Source: an uncultured Lachnospiraceae bacterium (GTDB taxonomy: Bacteria > Bacillota > Clostridia > Lachnospirales > Lachnospiraceae). Taken from it: 37,339 nt of DNA. Location: assembly GCA_947628705.1 (NCBI GenBank), contig CANRAZ010000022.1:1-37339 (forward strand), written 5' to 3'. A program made the position numbers and the translations under genes. The number at the start of each line of letters is the position of its first letter. Position 1 is the first letter of the stretch. The notes under the pieces were generated by a model. The model worked only from the letters and a program-made list of their open reading frames with translations. It was not told where the DNA came from and did not search any database. Positions 15,846-25,241 of the stretch are shown here, piece by piece.

Positions 15846-16766
15846 TTAGTCGGCATACCTGCTTGTCAGTCCGAAATGTTCTTCCATAGTAATCCAGTCG
15901 CCGCCATTATAAAGCTCCTCTGCAAGCTCCTTGCCGACATATCTCAGATGCCAGCTCTCATATTTATAACCCGTGACGTCCGACTTTCCTTTTGGATAAC
16001 GTATTATGAAACCGTATTTCCAGCAATTGCTGTTTACCCACTTGCCTTCCGCAGTGTCGGCAAACGCGTCCGTCACGCTGTTGAGGTCAAAGCACCACGC
16101 CGTCTGGTGTTCGGAATGACCGGCTCTTGCTGAATAAGTGTCTGCCTGTTCCGCACCGTCTCTTGCGGCATAGTTATTCCAAAGACCCTCCTGATGAGCA
16201 TAGGAGCGGTAGCCTGAGGCAATCCAAAGATCAAGCCCCTCCTGCGCCGATGCGGCAAGAAGCTCCTGCCATGCCTCCCACGTTTCCTCTGTCAGTCCCT
16301 CCGTTGAATTTTTTACTCCTTCTAGAGAAATCCTTGCTTTCGGAACATAATCTGACGGAAGCCCGAAGGTCTTATTTGCAATTATATAGCCGTCGACATA
16401 AGTAATTCCGTCTATAATTTCAAGCACTGCGCCTGTCTCCGTGTGTCCTTTAAGGTATTCTATGCCGGAGGTGTCTCCGAGTGACTCTTGATCGATTATA
16501 TCGTCAGGCTCGGAAGGAGCGGTAATCGTCAGGTTTTCTCCCGAAGCGTCTATATCCGGCTTTTCCTGATTCATCCCTGCCGCCTGACTCGGCTTAAGGG
16601 CAGGCGTCAGCTCACCGAAAACATGCTCGTACTGACCCGGATCCGATGCAAGCTCCTTTCCTCCGTCATCGTCTCCGCCTGCACGAACGGCAAAATAAAC
16701 AATTGCTGCAAACAGTATTACAGCTAAAACAGTTACGCATACCTTAAAAACGTTATTATTTCCCAT
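15846..16766 (-). CDS. D-Ala-D-Ala carboxypeptidase, M15B/VanY type
   Basis: This 306-residue protein has an N-terminal signal anchor (VFKVCVTVLAVILFAAIVYF) and an acidic, low-complexity linker to about residue 100. The M15B zinc peptidase domain follows: WIASGYRSYAHQEGLW, ARAGHSEHQTAWCFDLN with the His and Asp ligands, GFIIRYPKGK, and ESWHLRYVG with the last His. The catalytic part should be outside the membrane and trim the terminal D-Ala of peptidoglycan. GAGGG precedes the ATG. No van resistance genes are adjacent, so this is most likely a housekeeping or spore-cortex-type trimming enzyme. Confidence 0.93.
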   Translation of the reverse strand: MGNNNVFKVCVTVLAVILFAAIVYFAVRAGGDDDGGKELASDPGQYEHVFGELTPALKPSQAAGMNQEKPDIDASGENLTITAPSEPDDIIDQESLGDTSGIEYLKGHTETGAVLEIIDGITYVDGYIIANKTFGLPSDYVPKARISLEGVKNSTEGLTEETWEAWQELLAASAQEGLDLWIASGYRSYAHQEGLWNNYAARDGAEQADTYSARAGHSEHQTAWCFDLNSVTDAFADTAEGKWVNSNCWKYGFIIRYPKGKSDVTGYKYESWHLRYVGKELAEELYNGGDWITMEEHFGLTSRYAD

Positions 16767-16863
16767 AAGAAATCCCTCTGCTGTCCGCTTACGAAGCCTT
16801 TTAAGACATTACCATCTTTTATGTTTTACGCTTTTGCCGTCAAATATGACGCTTCACGTCTAT

Positions 16864-16891
16864 ATAATAACATTTTTTTGCGTAAAATCAA
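16864..16891 (-). promoter_or_regulatory. Promoter of M15B carboxypeptidase gene
   Basis: On the minus strand, TTGATT (16886-16891) and TATTAT (16864-16869) are 16 bp apart, about 98 bases ahead of the ATG. The 308-base divergent gap 16767-17074 otherwise holds only the opposite promoter. Confidence 0.5.
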
Positions 16892-16924
16892 ATAGGAAAA
16901 CATTATCAGTTGAACACTTTGTTC

Positions 16925-16954
16925 TTGTCATTTCATATTCTTGTGTGATATCAT
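16925..16954 (+). promoter_or_regulatory. Candidate promoter of YcxB-like gene
   Basis: TTGTCA (16925-16930) and TATCAT (16949-16954) are separated by 18 bp, 120 bases before the start codon. CATAAT (16952-16957) is an alternative -10. Confidence 0.4.
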
Positions 16955-17074
16955 AATATCTGAAATTCAATTTGTGACAAAAAAACGGCCGAAAGCAAAA
17001 GAATAATGCCGAAAATCGACCCGATACGGCACAGATTATGACTGTATTGAGCCCGCCGTTTTAAAGAGGGAACT

Positions 17075-17698
17075 ATGTACACTGAAAATCATGTCGAATT
17101 TAACGATGGATTAATAAATCGCACAGGCTATTATCTGTGGATGCACTCAATAAAATGCCGCCATATCCGAATCGGATTTTATGCGGCGATGATAGTAAGC
17201 ACCATTCTCGCAATAACAGGCTTTCTTCGCCACCTTGTGCTTAAAAGCGATTGGACGATGACCGTTGTCTTTCTTGTAATCGACATTCTTTTATTCGGCG
17301 CAATCGTAATAATATGGCCTTTGGTCTTTCGTGCAAAGGTTATAAATTCAATTCAGCCTGATATTCCGCAAATCATTACAATGGACGAAAATTACGTCAA
17401 TCTTCATACCGTAATGTCTCACCAGCAGTATAAATGGCATAAATTCATTGACATTGAGGAGGATGAAAAATACTATTTTCTGTTTTCTCCCGACGTCTAC
17501 ATCATTCTTGACAAGGACAACTTCCCGGCAGGCGGTGAACAAATCTTCCTTTCCTTGAGGACTCCGGCGAGACTTTTAAAGGAAGCTTCAAGAACATCTA
17601 AAAAACAGCGCTATCTTATACCGTTTACCCGCGATTATCTTACGCCAATGGTTGATTTCTGGCAGACAAAAATAAAAAGGAACACTGATAACGGCTAA
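17075..17698 (+). CDS. YcxB-like membrane protein
   Basis: This 207-residue protein has two adjacent hydrophobic helices at about residues 35-55 (IRIGFYAAMIVSTILAITGF) and 65-90 (VVFLVIDILLFGAIVIIW). A cytoplasmic-type beta domain then carries the YcxB-like pattern, with a conserved Trp and a hydrophobic core (YKWHKFIDIEEDEKYYFLF, VYIILDKDNFPAGG). GAGGG precedes the ATG. Function is unknown for the family. It stands alone between a divergent carboxypeptidase gene and the araB leader, about 80 bases from the latter, and could be read through into araBD. Confidence 0.65.
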   Translation: MYTENHVEFNDGLINRTGYYLWMHSIKCRHIRIGFYAAMIVSTILAITGFLRHLVLKSDWTMTVVFLVIDILLFGAIVIIWPLVFRAKVINSIQPDIPQIITMDENYVNLHTVMSHQQYKWHKFIDIEEDEKYYFLFSPDVYIILDKDNFPAGGEQIFLSLRTPARLLKEASRTSKKQRYLIPFTRDYLTPMVDFWQTKIKRNTDNG

Positions 17699-17776
17699 GC
17701 TGAAATTTATTAGAGCCGGTAAAAATAATACGACGAGCCGGGGTTGATTCAGGTTTACACTTATAGGAGGGAAAAA

Positions 17777-19537
17777 ATGGCAAAGTACAGTATTGGAGTT
17801 GATTTCGGCACCCTTTCAGGGCGCTCGCTTTTGGTTAACGTGGAAACAGGCGAAGAACTTGCTTCCGCTACAAAGGAATATACGCATTCCGTAATGTCGG
17901 AGGCTCTTCCAAGCGGAAAAAGGCTGCCGCCTGACTATGCGCTTCAGCATCCGATGGATTACCTTGAGGTATTCACGGAAACGGTTCCTTCCGTAATCGC
18001 AAAATCAGGCGTTGACCCTAACGACATAATAGGGCTTGGCATAGATTTCACCGCATGCACGGTGCTGCCCGTAATGAAGGACGGCACGCCTCTTTGTTTT
18101 TTTGACAAATTTGAAGATGAACCGCATGCCTACGTAAAGCTTTGGAAGCACCACGCAGCGCAGGACAAGGCAAACGACCTGAATGCGATTGCCGGAAAAC
18201 GGGGCGAAGCTTTTCTGGCACGCTACGGCGGAAAGATAAGCTCTGAATGGATGATCCCGAAAATCTGGGAGGTTTATGACGAGGCTCCCGACGTCTATAA
18301 TACCTGTGACAGCTTTATCGAGGCGGCGGACTGGGTAATCTGGCAGCTTACAGGAGTCCAGACCAGAAATTCCTGTACGGCAGGCTACAAGGCAATCTGG
18401 AATAAAAAGGAGGGCTACCCAAGCAAGGATTTCTTTGCTGCTCTTGACGCAGGGCTTGAAAATCTTGTCGAAGAAAAGCTTAACTGCCCGATAACCCCTA
18501 TCGGAACCAGAGCAGGAAAAATCTCGCCTTTTGTGGCGGATGCTCTGGGGCTTTCGGAGAACACCTGCGTTGCCGTGGCAAACGTAGACGCGCATGTTAC
18601 CATGCCTGCGCTTAAAATTGACGGTCCGGGCAAAATGCTTGCGATTATCGGTACCTCTACCTGCCACATTCTGCTTGGAGAAAACGAGCGTTACGTGCCC
18701 GGAATATGCGGAGTGGTTGAAGACGGCGTATATCCCGGCTACTTTGGCTATGAGGCAGGTCAGTCCTGTGTCGGCGACCACTTTGCGTGGTTTGTAAACA
18801 ACTGCGTTCCGAAAACCTACTACGACGCAGCCGAGGCAGAGGGAATTTCAGTTCACGAATATCTCACGGCAAAGGCGGCTGCAAAAAAGCCCGGCGAGTC
18901 CGGCATCATCGCTCTTGACTGGTGGAACGGGAACCGTTCGATTTTGGTAGACGTTGACCTGACCGGCTTGTTCCTTGGCATGACTCTTCAGACTGTGCCT
19001 GAGGATTTGTACCGTGCTTTGATTGAAGCCACCGCCTTCGGAACAAAGACTATTATTGATAATTTTAACTCTCACGGGGTTCCTGTTACCGAGTTCTACG
19101 CTTCCGGCGGAATATCCCAGAAGAATGAACTTGCAATGCAGATTTATGCTGATATAATCAATCTCCCTGTGCATATCGGAGGCTCCGCCCAAGGGCCGGC
19201 TCTCGGCTCCGCTATCTTCGGCGCGGTTGCCGCAGGCTCCGAAAACGGCGGCTATGACGATGTCTTCACTGCCGCAAAAGCAATGGGCAGCCTTAAGGAC
19301 AAGGTCTATATGCCGATTCCTGAAAATGCGGCGGTTTATGAAAAGCTTTATCAGGAATATACCCGTCTTCATGACTATTTCGGCCGCGGCGCCAACGACT
19401 GCATGAAGAGAATAAAAAATCTCAAGGGTGAAGTAATTGCGAAAAAGGCCGCCGAGGAGGCTTCCTCCGTTTTAGAAACGTCGACAGCCAACGGAGATTC
19501 ACCGACCCTGCCTGACGGCTACAATTCAGCGGAATAA
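17777..19537 (+). CDS. araB: L-ribulokinase
   Basis: This 586-residue FGGY-family kinase starts at ATG 17777 after AGGAGGGAAAAA; the frame extends upstream without a site. The N-terminal phosphate motif is [20 protein letters not shown], then [20 protein letters not shown], a ribulokinase-type segment. The C-terminal ATP-site motif includes [13 protein letters not shown]. The chain has an extra tail of about 30 residues ([18 protein letters not shown]) that looks disordered. It phosphorylates L-ribulose to L-ribulose 5-phosphate, the substrate of the next gene 19 bases downstream. The isomerase araA and a transporter are not in the window. Confidence 0.95.
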   Translation: MAKYSIGVDFGTLSGRSLLVNVETGEELASATKEYTHSVMSEALPSGKRLPPDYALQHPMDYLEVFTETVPSVIAKSGVDPNDIIGLGIDFTACTVLPVMKDGTPLCFFDKFEDEPHAYVKLWKHHAAQDKANDLNAIAGKRGEAFLARYGGKISSEWMIPKIWEVYDEAPDVYNTCDSFIEAADWVIWQLTGVQTRNSCTAGYKAIWNKKEGYPSKDFFAALDAGLENLVEEKLNCPITPIGTRAGKISPFVADALGLSENTCVAVANVDAHVTMPALKIDGPGKMLAIIGTSTCHILLGENERYVPGICGVVEDGVYPGYFGYEAGQSCVGDHFAWFVNNCVPKTYYDAAEAEGISVHEYLTAKAAAKKPGESGIIALDWWNGNRSILVDVDLTGLFLGMTLQTVPEDLYRALIEATAFGTKTIIDNFNSHGVPVTEFYASGGISQKNELAMQIYADIINLPVHIGGSAQGPALGSAIFGAVAAGSENGGYDDVFTAAKAMGSLKDKVYMPIPENAAVYEKLYQEYTRLHDYFGRGANDCMKRIKNLKGEVIAKKAAEEASSVLETSTANGDSPTLPDGYNSAE

Positions 19538-19556
19538 ACATCGGAAAGGATATCGT

Positions 19557-20306
19557 ATGCTTGAAAAATTGAAGCAGGAAGTTTTGGAAGCGAACCTGAT
19601 GCTTCCTGAATACGGACTTGTTACCTTTACATGGGGAAATGTTTCCGGTATTGACAGAGACAGAGGACTGGTCGTAATTAAACCGTCAGGAGTGGACTAC
19701 GCAAAAATGTCCGCACAGGATATGGTTGTTGCCGACCTTGAAGGAAACATTGTCGAAGGCGGGCTGAATCCGTCTTCCGACCTTCCTACTCATCTTGAGC
19801 TTTATAAGGCATGGCCGGAAATCGGAGGCGTTGTACACACTCACTCTCACTGGGCGACAGTGTTTTCACAGGCCGAACTTGAAATACGTCCTTACGGGAC
19901 TACCCATGCCGACCATTTCTACGGCGCAATTCCGTGTACGAGAAGAATGACCAAAGAGGAAATTAACGGTGAATATGAAAAAAACACGGGACTTGTAATT
20001 GTTGAAACCTTTATGAACGGTATTCTTTTACCTGACCGCAAAACAATGCCGGCAGTGCTTGTTGCCTCCCACGGACCGTTCACATGGGGCAAAAACCCTA
20101 AAGAGGCTGTTGTAAATGCGGTCGTGCTTGAGGAGGTTGCCCACATGGCTTATGATACCGCCGTACTGAAAAGGGCGTCCGAATCATGCGGCGCAAAGGG
20201 AGACATGAGTCCTGAGCTGCTTGACAAACATTATTTCAGAAAACACGGTCCTGACGCCTATTACGGTCAAAAAACCGTAAACGGCGGCAATAATACGGAG
20301 ATATAG
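19557..20306 (+). CDS. araD: L-ribulose-5-phosphate 4-epimerase
   Basis: This 249-residue class II aldolase/AraD-fold enzyme contains [40 protein letters not shown], the zinc ligands in [12 protein letters not shown], the catalytic-loop Asp in [15 protein letters not shown], and the third ligand in [13 protein letters not shown]. It converts L-ribulose 5-phosphate to D-xylulose 5-phosphate, feeding the pentose phosphate pathway. GGAAAGGAT precedes the ATG and araB ends 19 bases upstream, so araBD is one unit. The next gene starts six bases past its stop. Confidence 0.96.
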   Translation: MLEKLKQEVLEANLMLPEYGLVTFTWGNVSGIDRDRGLVVIKPSGVDYAKMSAQDMVVADLEGNIVEGGLNPSSDLPTHLELYKAWPEIGGVVHTHSHWATVFSQAELEIRPYGTTHADHFYGAIPCTRRMTKEEINGEYEKNTGLVIVETFMNGILLPDRKTMPAVLVASHGPFTWGKNPKEAVVNAVVLEEVAHMAYDTAVLKRASESCGAKGDMSPELLDKHYFRKHGPDAYYGQKTVNGGNNTEI

Positions 20307-20312
20307 CAGACT

Positions 20313-21986
20313 ATGCCATCCTTTTTATTTTTTTTAAGACAGAAACTAAAGCAAAAAAACAAATTGACATTTAAAGCTGTCCTTGCTTTTTCAGTGCTTT
20401 TGACACTGTCAGGAGGCAGCTTTTTTGACGCGGCTTTTGCTGCCGCGTCTAATACTGCTTTTGCAAATAGCTCCTTAAGCGGCTCAAATACGAAGATCTG
20501 CGGCGCCGCCCGCAGCGAGGCTTCGCCGCCTGAAACACCGCTTCTTTCGGGAGGGCCTGAAATCAAATCCAAGTCGGCTGTTGTAATGGACGTGAAATCC
20601 GGCACTGTTCTATATGCCAAAAATCCTCTTGAGGCACACCAGATTTCCAGCCTTACAAAGCTTGTTACCGCACTTACGGCCTTGGATAAGCTTTCTCTTT
20701 ATGACAGCGTTTCCTTTTCCTCCGAGGCAGCCGCACAGGATTTTCCTACCGCCTCAAACGCAGGCTATAAAAGCGGCGACGCCTCCTCTGCAAAGGATCT
20801 GCTCACCGCCATGATAATGTGCTCTGCCGACGACTGCGCCTATGCCCTTGCCGAAAGGGCAGGCGGAAGCATGGACGGATTTGCTGATATGATGAATGCT
20901 TATGCGGCAGACAACGGAATGACCCACTCCAAATTCAAAAATTCCTATGGCAGACACGTCGAAGGACATTACTCCTGCGCCTATGACATGGCGCTTGCAG
21001 CCTCCGCTCTTATGAAAAACGTTCCGGAATTCAAGCAGGCAGCATCGGGAGCTTCGGCTTCGCTTTCAGCCTCCGGCGCATCTTTAAGAACCCTTACGAT
21101 AAAAAACACCCACCGCTTTATAAACGGAACGGACAGCTATGACCGCTGTTATGCCGGCAAAACGGGCGGAACCGCTTACGGCGGAGACGGAAGCTGGTCG
21201 CTCTGCACCTTTGCAGCTTCAGGAAGCCTTGACTTGGTTTGCGTAATTACGGGCGCGCCCGATAATGACAGCACCTATTCAGATACAAAAAGTCTTTTTG
21301 ACTATGCCTTTGAGCAGTATGACGCCTATTCGGCTTCCTCTCTTCTTTCGGCAAAGCCTTCCGAAATCGGAACGCTTTTCAGTGACGGCAGCATTTTCGG
21401 GAATGAGAGCGAAAACTCGATTTTCACTGACCCGAATGCAGTTGTGATTCTTCCGAAAGGAGCGGATAAATCCGTGCTTAAAAGCACGGTAAGCTTTACG
21501 CAGATACACGAGTTCGTTTATGGGAATAACGTTATCGGACGGATTGAATTTTCCTATGACGGCAAGCTTGCAGGTTCAGCCGACATAATACTGTATACGG
21601 AAAACGCCTCTATGACGCAGTCCGAGTTCGACGGTTCATTTCCTTCCTTCCTTGTGGACCCCGATACAAACCAAGGCACAAACATCTATACCTATCCCGA
21701 CTCCGATAGGGTAACGGCTGCAAAGCCCTCTCTTGCGGACAAAATAAAAGCAGGCATATACTCACTGTACACGCCCGCTAAATATTTTGCCGCAATCTGC
21801 GCGCTTCTCATTTTCCTTATTGGAACGCTTATCATTTTTTTGATTTTTCCTGTCGGCTCAAAGCAGACAGACACGCTTTACAAAAAGGATTACGACGAAC
21901 TCGCTCCTCCCGTTTATGACGATGAGCTTTCCGAGGTGCGTTCCGTAAGAAAACCTGAGGTCGACGATATGCATGAGATACATTAG
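20313..21986 (+). CDS. Membrane-anchored D-Ala-D-Ala carboxypeptidase, S11 family
   Basis: This 557-residue protein has a signal peptide at its start (TFKAVLAFSVLLTLSGG, AFA site), an S11 penicillin-binding domain at about 85-340, a beta-rich domain, a C-terminal membrane helix (FAAICALLIFLIGTLIIFLI, about 490-512) and an acidic cytoplasmic tail. The catalytic SxxK is S113-L-T-K116 and KTG is K283-T-G. The SxN motif reads S171-A-D173, Asp replacing the usual Asn. It probably trims peptidoglycan pentapeptides, as DacB/DacF do in spore formers. The ribosome site is weak (GGAG eleven bases away), and the start lies only six bases after araD, so its transcription may depend on araBD or an unseen promoter. 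Confidence 0.9.
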   Translation: MPSFLFFLRQKLKQKNKLTFKAVLAFSVLLTLSGGSFFDAAFAAASNTAFANSSLSGSNTKICGAARSEASPPETPLLSGGPEIKSKSAVVMDVKSGTVLYAKNPLEAHQISSLTKLVTALTALDKLSLYDSVSFSSEAAAQDFPTASNAGYKSGDASSAKDLLTAMIMCSADDCAYALAERAGGSMDGFADMMNAYAADNGMTHSKFKNSYGRHVEGHYSCAYDMALAASALMKNVPEFKQAASGASASLSASGASLRTLTIKNTHRFINGTDSYDRCYAGKTGGTAYGGDGSWSLCTFAASGSLDLVCVITGAPDNDSTYSDTKSLFDYAFEQYDAYSASSLLSAKPSEIGTLFSDGSIFGNESENSIFTDPNAVVILPKGADKSVLKSTVSFTQIHEFVYGNNVIGRIEFSYDGKLAGSADIILYTENASMTQSEFDGSFPSFLVDPDTNQGTNIYTYPDSDRVTAAKPSLADKIKAGIYSLYTPAKYFAAICALLIFLIGTLIIFLIFPVGSKQTDTLYKKDYDELAPPVYDDELSEVRSVRKPEVDDMHEIH

Positions 21987-21987
21987 A

Positions 21988-23712
21988 TCACTCTATCGGT
22001 ATCATAACCAGACAGTTCATCTTCATGCTTACCTCATCGTTTACATTCATGAAAAGACTTACGATATCCCCTCTGATTTTATATCCCTGAGCAACCACTC
22101 TGTCCCTTAGCTTTTTAAGAGTGTTTGTAAATTGACCGTCCTTGCAGGCAATAATGTAAATCATGTTGCGTCCGACAACGACAACATCGTCCTCTCTCGC
22201 AAACTTCGAATTAACGACATTGACGGTACAGAGGCTTTCCCTTTCGCAGTCTGCGTTTATTGAAATTCCAATCGGAAATCCCAAAAGCTCTTCGCTTTCC
22301 TTGCCCTTCCTGATGACCTTCATCAATTCCCTTTCAATGCCCTTCATTTCCTGAAAGGTTAACGGGTCAAATGGAATTTTACGGAAATATTTTCTGTCGT
22401 CATTGTAAACCGGCACGTCGGGCGCTTTCAAATCGTTTGCCATGCTTGTCAGCGCCTTTATGAGAATCTTAAGGTAATTCTGGGTTCTCGCAGTCTGGCG
22501 CAGCTTCTCGTATATGACCTTCTGTTGGATTTTCAGCCTTTCCGTCCTGTCCACAAGGAAATTCTCATTCAGATATTCTCCCATGTAAACTTCTTTTATC
22601 TGCTCGATCGAAAATTCCGCCTGTCTTAAGCACTTTACATTTATTAATGCAGAAACCTGTGAAAGTCCGTAATATTTATAACCGTTTTTAGCAATATACT
22701 CAGGTTTTACAAGGCCGTTTTTTTCATAAAAATTAAGGGCATTTCTGGTAATATTGCAGATTTTTATGAATTCTCCGGTTGAAAGAAGGTTTTTTCTCAT
22801 GCTCTCGGTCTCGAAAGCATTACTGACATAGTTGTTTGCTTCCCATTTTTTAATTCTTCTGGGCATGCCCTCGCATTTTTTCACAGGTGCAAAAATTAAC
22901 CGGTCACCGTGCCGCTTGCCCTCCTGATCAAATGCAAATATATTGGTAATGGCATAAACGTCTCTTACAAGCTCGTAGCCCTCGCGCATCATCACGTCTC
23001 TAATTTCATTGCAGGCGTTCATAACTGATGTAACGTTGCCAAGGCGTCTCAGAATTATACAGTCGTATTCAGCCATTCCCTCAAAGCTTATGTCAGCCTT
23101 GCCAAGAGTGTAGCTGCTTATCGCATGGACGCTGTTCTTCCCCTCGTAGAAATCCTCGCTGTCAAAGTGCGTAACGATTGGAAAGGCTCTGTCACGCAGG
23201 GTGTTATAAGTATCGTAAAGCTGACGGTTCACTTCACCGTAATATACTGCGGAACGCATGTACATTTTCTGGTCAAGCTCCCTTTTTCTAAGACCGCCTA
23301 ACAAATCCAGCTTTTCTATGACAGGCTCTCCGCCAAGCTTATACCTGTCGAAAATACCTGTAAGATATGTCATTTTAATAATATAACGGTAAACCTTGCG
23401 CAATTCAAAAAAACGCCGATTAAGATCCTTTTTGATATTTATACATTTATCCGCATATTCCTTAAAGGTCTCTCTGTTTGAACCTGTCCGATTCCCATCG
23501 AGAAACTCCTTTATGTCTGCAAGACTGATTCCTGCAAGCTGATAGGTTTTAATAAGAACTACCGTGTACCACTGGAAGGGATGATAAAATCTGTCCCCTC
23601 TCTCATTTGTTTCTACAGGCTTTAAAAGCCCTAAATTGTCATAGTGTATCAAGGTATTTCTTGTCACGTCAGCGAGCTTCATAAAGTCACCCGTCACAAG
23701 TAATCCGTACAT
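21988..23712 (-). CDS. Tandem MerR-type regulator: two HTH-coiled coil-effector copies in one chain
   Basis: This 574-residue protein contains two MerR-like units in series. Unit one starts at residue 1 (LLVTGDFMKLADVTRNTLIH, then YDNLGLLKP). Unit two starts at residue 305 (NLLSTGEFIKICNITRNALN, then FYEKNGLVKP). In each, the HTH is followed by a long helix and a C-terminal domain of about 150 residues resembling GyrI/SoxB-type effector-binding folds (MAEYDCIILRRLGNVTSVMN; VVVVGRNMIYIIACKDGQFT). MerR proteins normally dimerise from separate chains, so this is a covalent pseudo-dimer. AAAGGGGG precedes the ATG. It faces the S11 gene with one base between stops. The ligand is unknown; the promoter region holds two palindromes. 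Confidence 0.88.
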   Translation of the reverse strand: MYGLLVTGDFMKLADVTRNTLIHYDNLGLLKPVETNERGDRFYHPFQWYTVVLIKTYQLAGISLADIKEFLDGNRTGSNRETFKEYADKCINIKKDLNRRFFELRKVYRYIIKMTYLTGIFDRYKLGGEPVIEKLDLLGGLRKRELDQKMYMRSAVYYGEVNRQLYDTYNTLRDRAFPIVTHFDSEDFYEGKNSVHAISSYTLGKADISFEGMAEYDCIILRRLGNVTSVMNACNEIRDVMMREGYELVRDVYAITNIFAFDQEGKRHGDRLIFAPVKKCEGMPRRIKKWEANNYVSNAFETESMRKNLLSTGEFIKICNITRNALNFYEKNGLVKPEYIAKNGYKYYGLSQVSALINVKCLRQAEFSIEQIKEVYMGEYLNENFLVDRTERLKIQQKVIYEKLRQTARTQNYLKILIKALTSMANDLKAPDVPVYNDDRKYFRKIPFDPLTFQEMKGIERELMKVIRKGKESEELLGFPIGISINADCERESLCTVNVVNSKFAREDDVVVVGRNMIYIIACKDGQFTNTLKKLRDRVVAQGYKIRGDIVSLFMNVNDEVSMKMNCLVMIPIE

Positions 23713-23725
23713 TTTTCCCCCTTTA

Positions 23726-23826
23726 TTCAGTTTAAGCTGAAAATTATTCTCTCTGTTTTTTCTTTTTCAGTTGAAAAAAAATCCTCCTGATGATACAACT
23801 ATAGAAGCAAAATCAAAAAAAATCAA
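23726..23826 (-). promoter_or_regulatory. Promoter and palindromes of the tandem MerR gene
   Basis: On the minus strand, TTGATT (23821-23826), a 17-bp spacer and TATAGT (23798-23803) form the promoter. Two dyads with related TTCA/TGAA half-sites lie in the leader: TTTTTCAGTTGAAAAA (23763-23778) and TTCAGTTTAAGCTGAA (23726-23741). They could be autoregulatory sites. Confidence 0.5.
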
Positions 23827-23844
23827 GAAGGAATTACCGTAAAA

Positions 23845-24510
23845 ATGAAAAATATCGCTCAGAAATTAGCCGAAAACATTGTCGAACAGGTTCTTGAAAT
23901 GCAATTAAAGCTGGGTTTTGCCGATGAAAGCGTTTCTCTTTATTTTCCGTATGCCTCGGTTGAATCGCTTTTGAAGGAAAAAACAGAGAATTTAACGCAG
24001 AATAAGGAAGATAAGGCTTCAGCTTTGGAGCAGGGAGAAAAAATTCCGCAAAAGGAAGCCTCGGCACAGGGAGAAGCTTCGATACAAATAAATTCTTTAG
24101 ACAAAAACGCAATAACGGAGCGGCTTAAACGTGCGCTTGCCGAGCCGGAGCTTCTAAAGCTGGGCAAAATTACCGCAACGCCGTTAAAGGACAGGGTCGT
24201 ACTTGTTCTTTCAGCCGAAACGGTAAAGTATATCCATGACAATTTTCAGCCGTCGGAATTTTTAAAAAGCCTTGTCGAACTCTTTTCCGCACGACACGGC
24301 ATAACTCTGGAAAACGTGCTTGAGCTCTTTAACCGCTTCAGCAGCGACTATGTTTGCGAAAAGATGCCGGAGGGCTCAGACTTTGACTTTGCAATCCATT
24401 TTTCCGACACAGACATTGACGGCTTTTATTACTGTATTAAAGACGAATTCGGGCATATGACCTATCACCGTTTCACAGAAAGCGACTATCTTGCTCTGAC
24501 GGAAGCATAA
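23845..24510 (+). CDS. DUF3877-family protein
   Basis: This 221-residue soluble protein matches the pattern I know from DUF3877: IVEQVLEMQLKLGFADESVS near the start, then a variable linker here lengthened with Glu/Gln/Lys, then VKYIHDNFQPSEFLKSLVEL, HGITLENVLELFNRFSSDYV and the late GFYYCIKDEFGHMTYHRFTE. The family is found in Clostridia and its function is unknown. AAGGA lies about 11 bases before the ATG. It is divergent from the tandem MerR gene, so the regulator may control it. It converges with the 3' part of spmA. Confidence 0.78.
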   Translation: MKNIAQKLAENIVEQVLEMQLKLGFADESVSLYFPYASVESLLKEKTENLTQNKEDKASALEQGEKIPQKEASAQGEASIQINSLDKNAITERLKRALAEPELLKLGKITATPLKDRVVLVLSAETVKYIHDNFQPSEFLKSLVELFSARHGITLENVLELFNRFSSDYVCEKMPEGSDFDFAIHFSDTDIDGFYYCIKDEFGHMTYHRFTESDYLALTEA

Positions 24511-24607
24511 TCGTCTGTCAAAGCTGCCGTTTACCGGCGCGGCCGTCCGGTTAATCACGCCTGTCAACGTAAAAGCGTTTACGCCGCCGTAGCGTGAAGC
24601 CGTCTTT

Positions 24608-25117
24608 TTATTGCTCCTCGTCTCTCAGACTCATAATCTTCGCATAAAGTATGCCGATGCAGGTACTGATTAGAGTAGCAAGCAGTCCAACTCCGACTAT
24701 TGATGCAGGATTAACGCTTCCGTAGCGGCTTCTATAGGCAATAATGTTGACCGGAATCAGCTGGAGCGAGGATATGTTTATGATCAGAAACGTACACATA
24801 TCTGTGCTTGCAGTATCGGGACTGTACCTTTTTTCTTCCTTTTTTGTCAGCCTTCGCCCTTGTCTGACGGCTTCCTCCCTTTTTCTCCTGCAAACCTCCT
24901 CATGGTTCTTTTTAAGCTCCTGCATCGCAACAAGACCGCTGGGAGTCGCCGCCCACCCAAGTCCTAAAATGTTTGCGACCATGTTGGCTGCAATGTACTC
25001 CGCTGCCTTTGAATTCTTTTTTACTCCCGGAAACAGATAGTGAATCGGCTTTTCAAGAAGTCTGGTAAGCCTCTGCATTATGCCTACTTCTCTTGCGATC
25101 TGCATAAAACCGCACCA
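24608..25117 (-). pseudogene. spmA: spmA, 3' segment (split by the 6.7-kb element)
   Basis: This is the C-terminal 166 codons of spore maturation protein A, entering at the Trp-Cys-Gly codons of the recombination core. Recognisable SpmA segments: GFMQIAREVGIMQRLTRLLE, the conserved NILGLGWAATPSGLVAMQEL, and STDMCTFLIINISSLQLIPV. A frame is open a further ten codons into the element (to 25147) but lacks a ribosome site and the N-terminal helices. The 5' segment lies at 31755-31922 on the same strand. Joined through the shared 8 bp they give one frame of about 219 codons, the expected size. SpmA is a membrane protein needed for spore core dehydration in Bacillus. No spmB follows. Confidence 0.92.
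25110..25117. other. Left attachment core (attL)
   Basis: CCGCACCA here is repeated exactly at 31765-31772. In spmA sense it reads TGGTGCGG, covering the Trp-Cys-Gly codons. Sequence to the left belongs to spmA and sequence to the right to the element. Exact crossover bases within the core cannot be fixed by reading. Confidence 0.85.
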
Positions 25118-25154
25118 ATAAGCTACAAGATGATACATGTAGTACAAAAGTCAG

Positions 25155-25241
25155 GTGTAACAAGGTATACCTATCTTTCCCATATTCATTAAAAATACTC
25201 ATTCTAGTTTTAACTATATTTCAAACAAAATCTTGTTACAC
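25155..25241. repeat. Separated 10-bp inverted repeat near attL
   Basis: GTGTAACAAG (25155-25164) and CTTGTTACAC (25232-25241) are perfect inverted copies 67 bp apart. Each contains the TGTAAC half-site seen in the element's XRE-type operators. They may be operator half-sites, recombination accessory sites or a hairpin past the membrane-protein gene. Confidence 0.55.
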
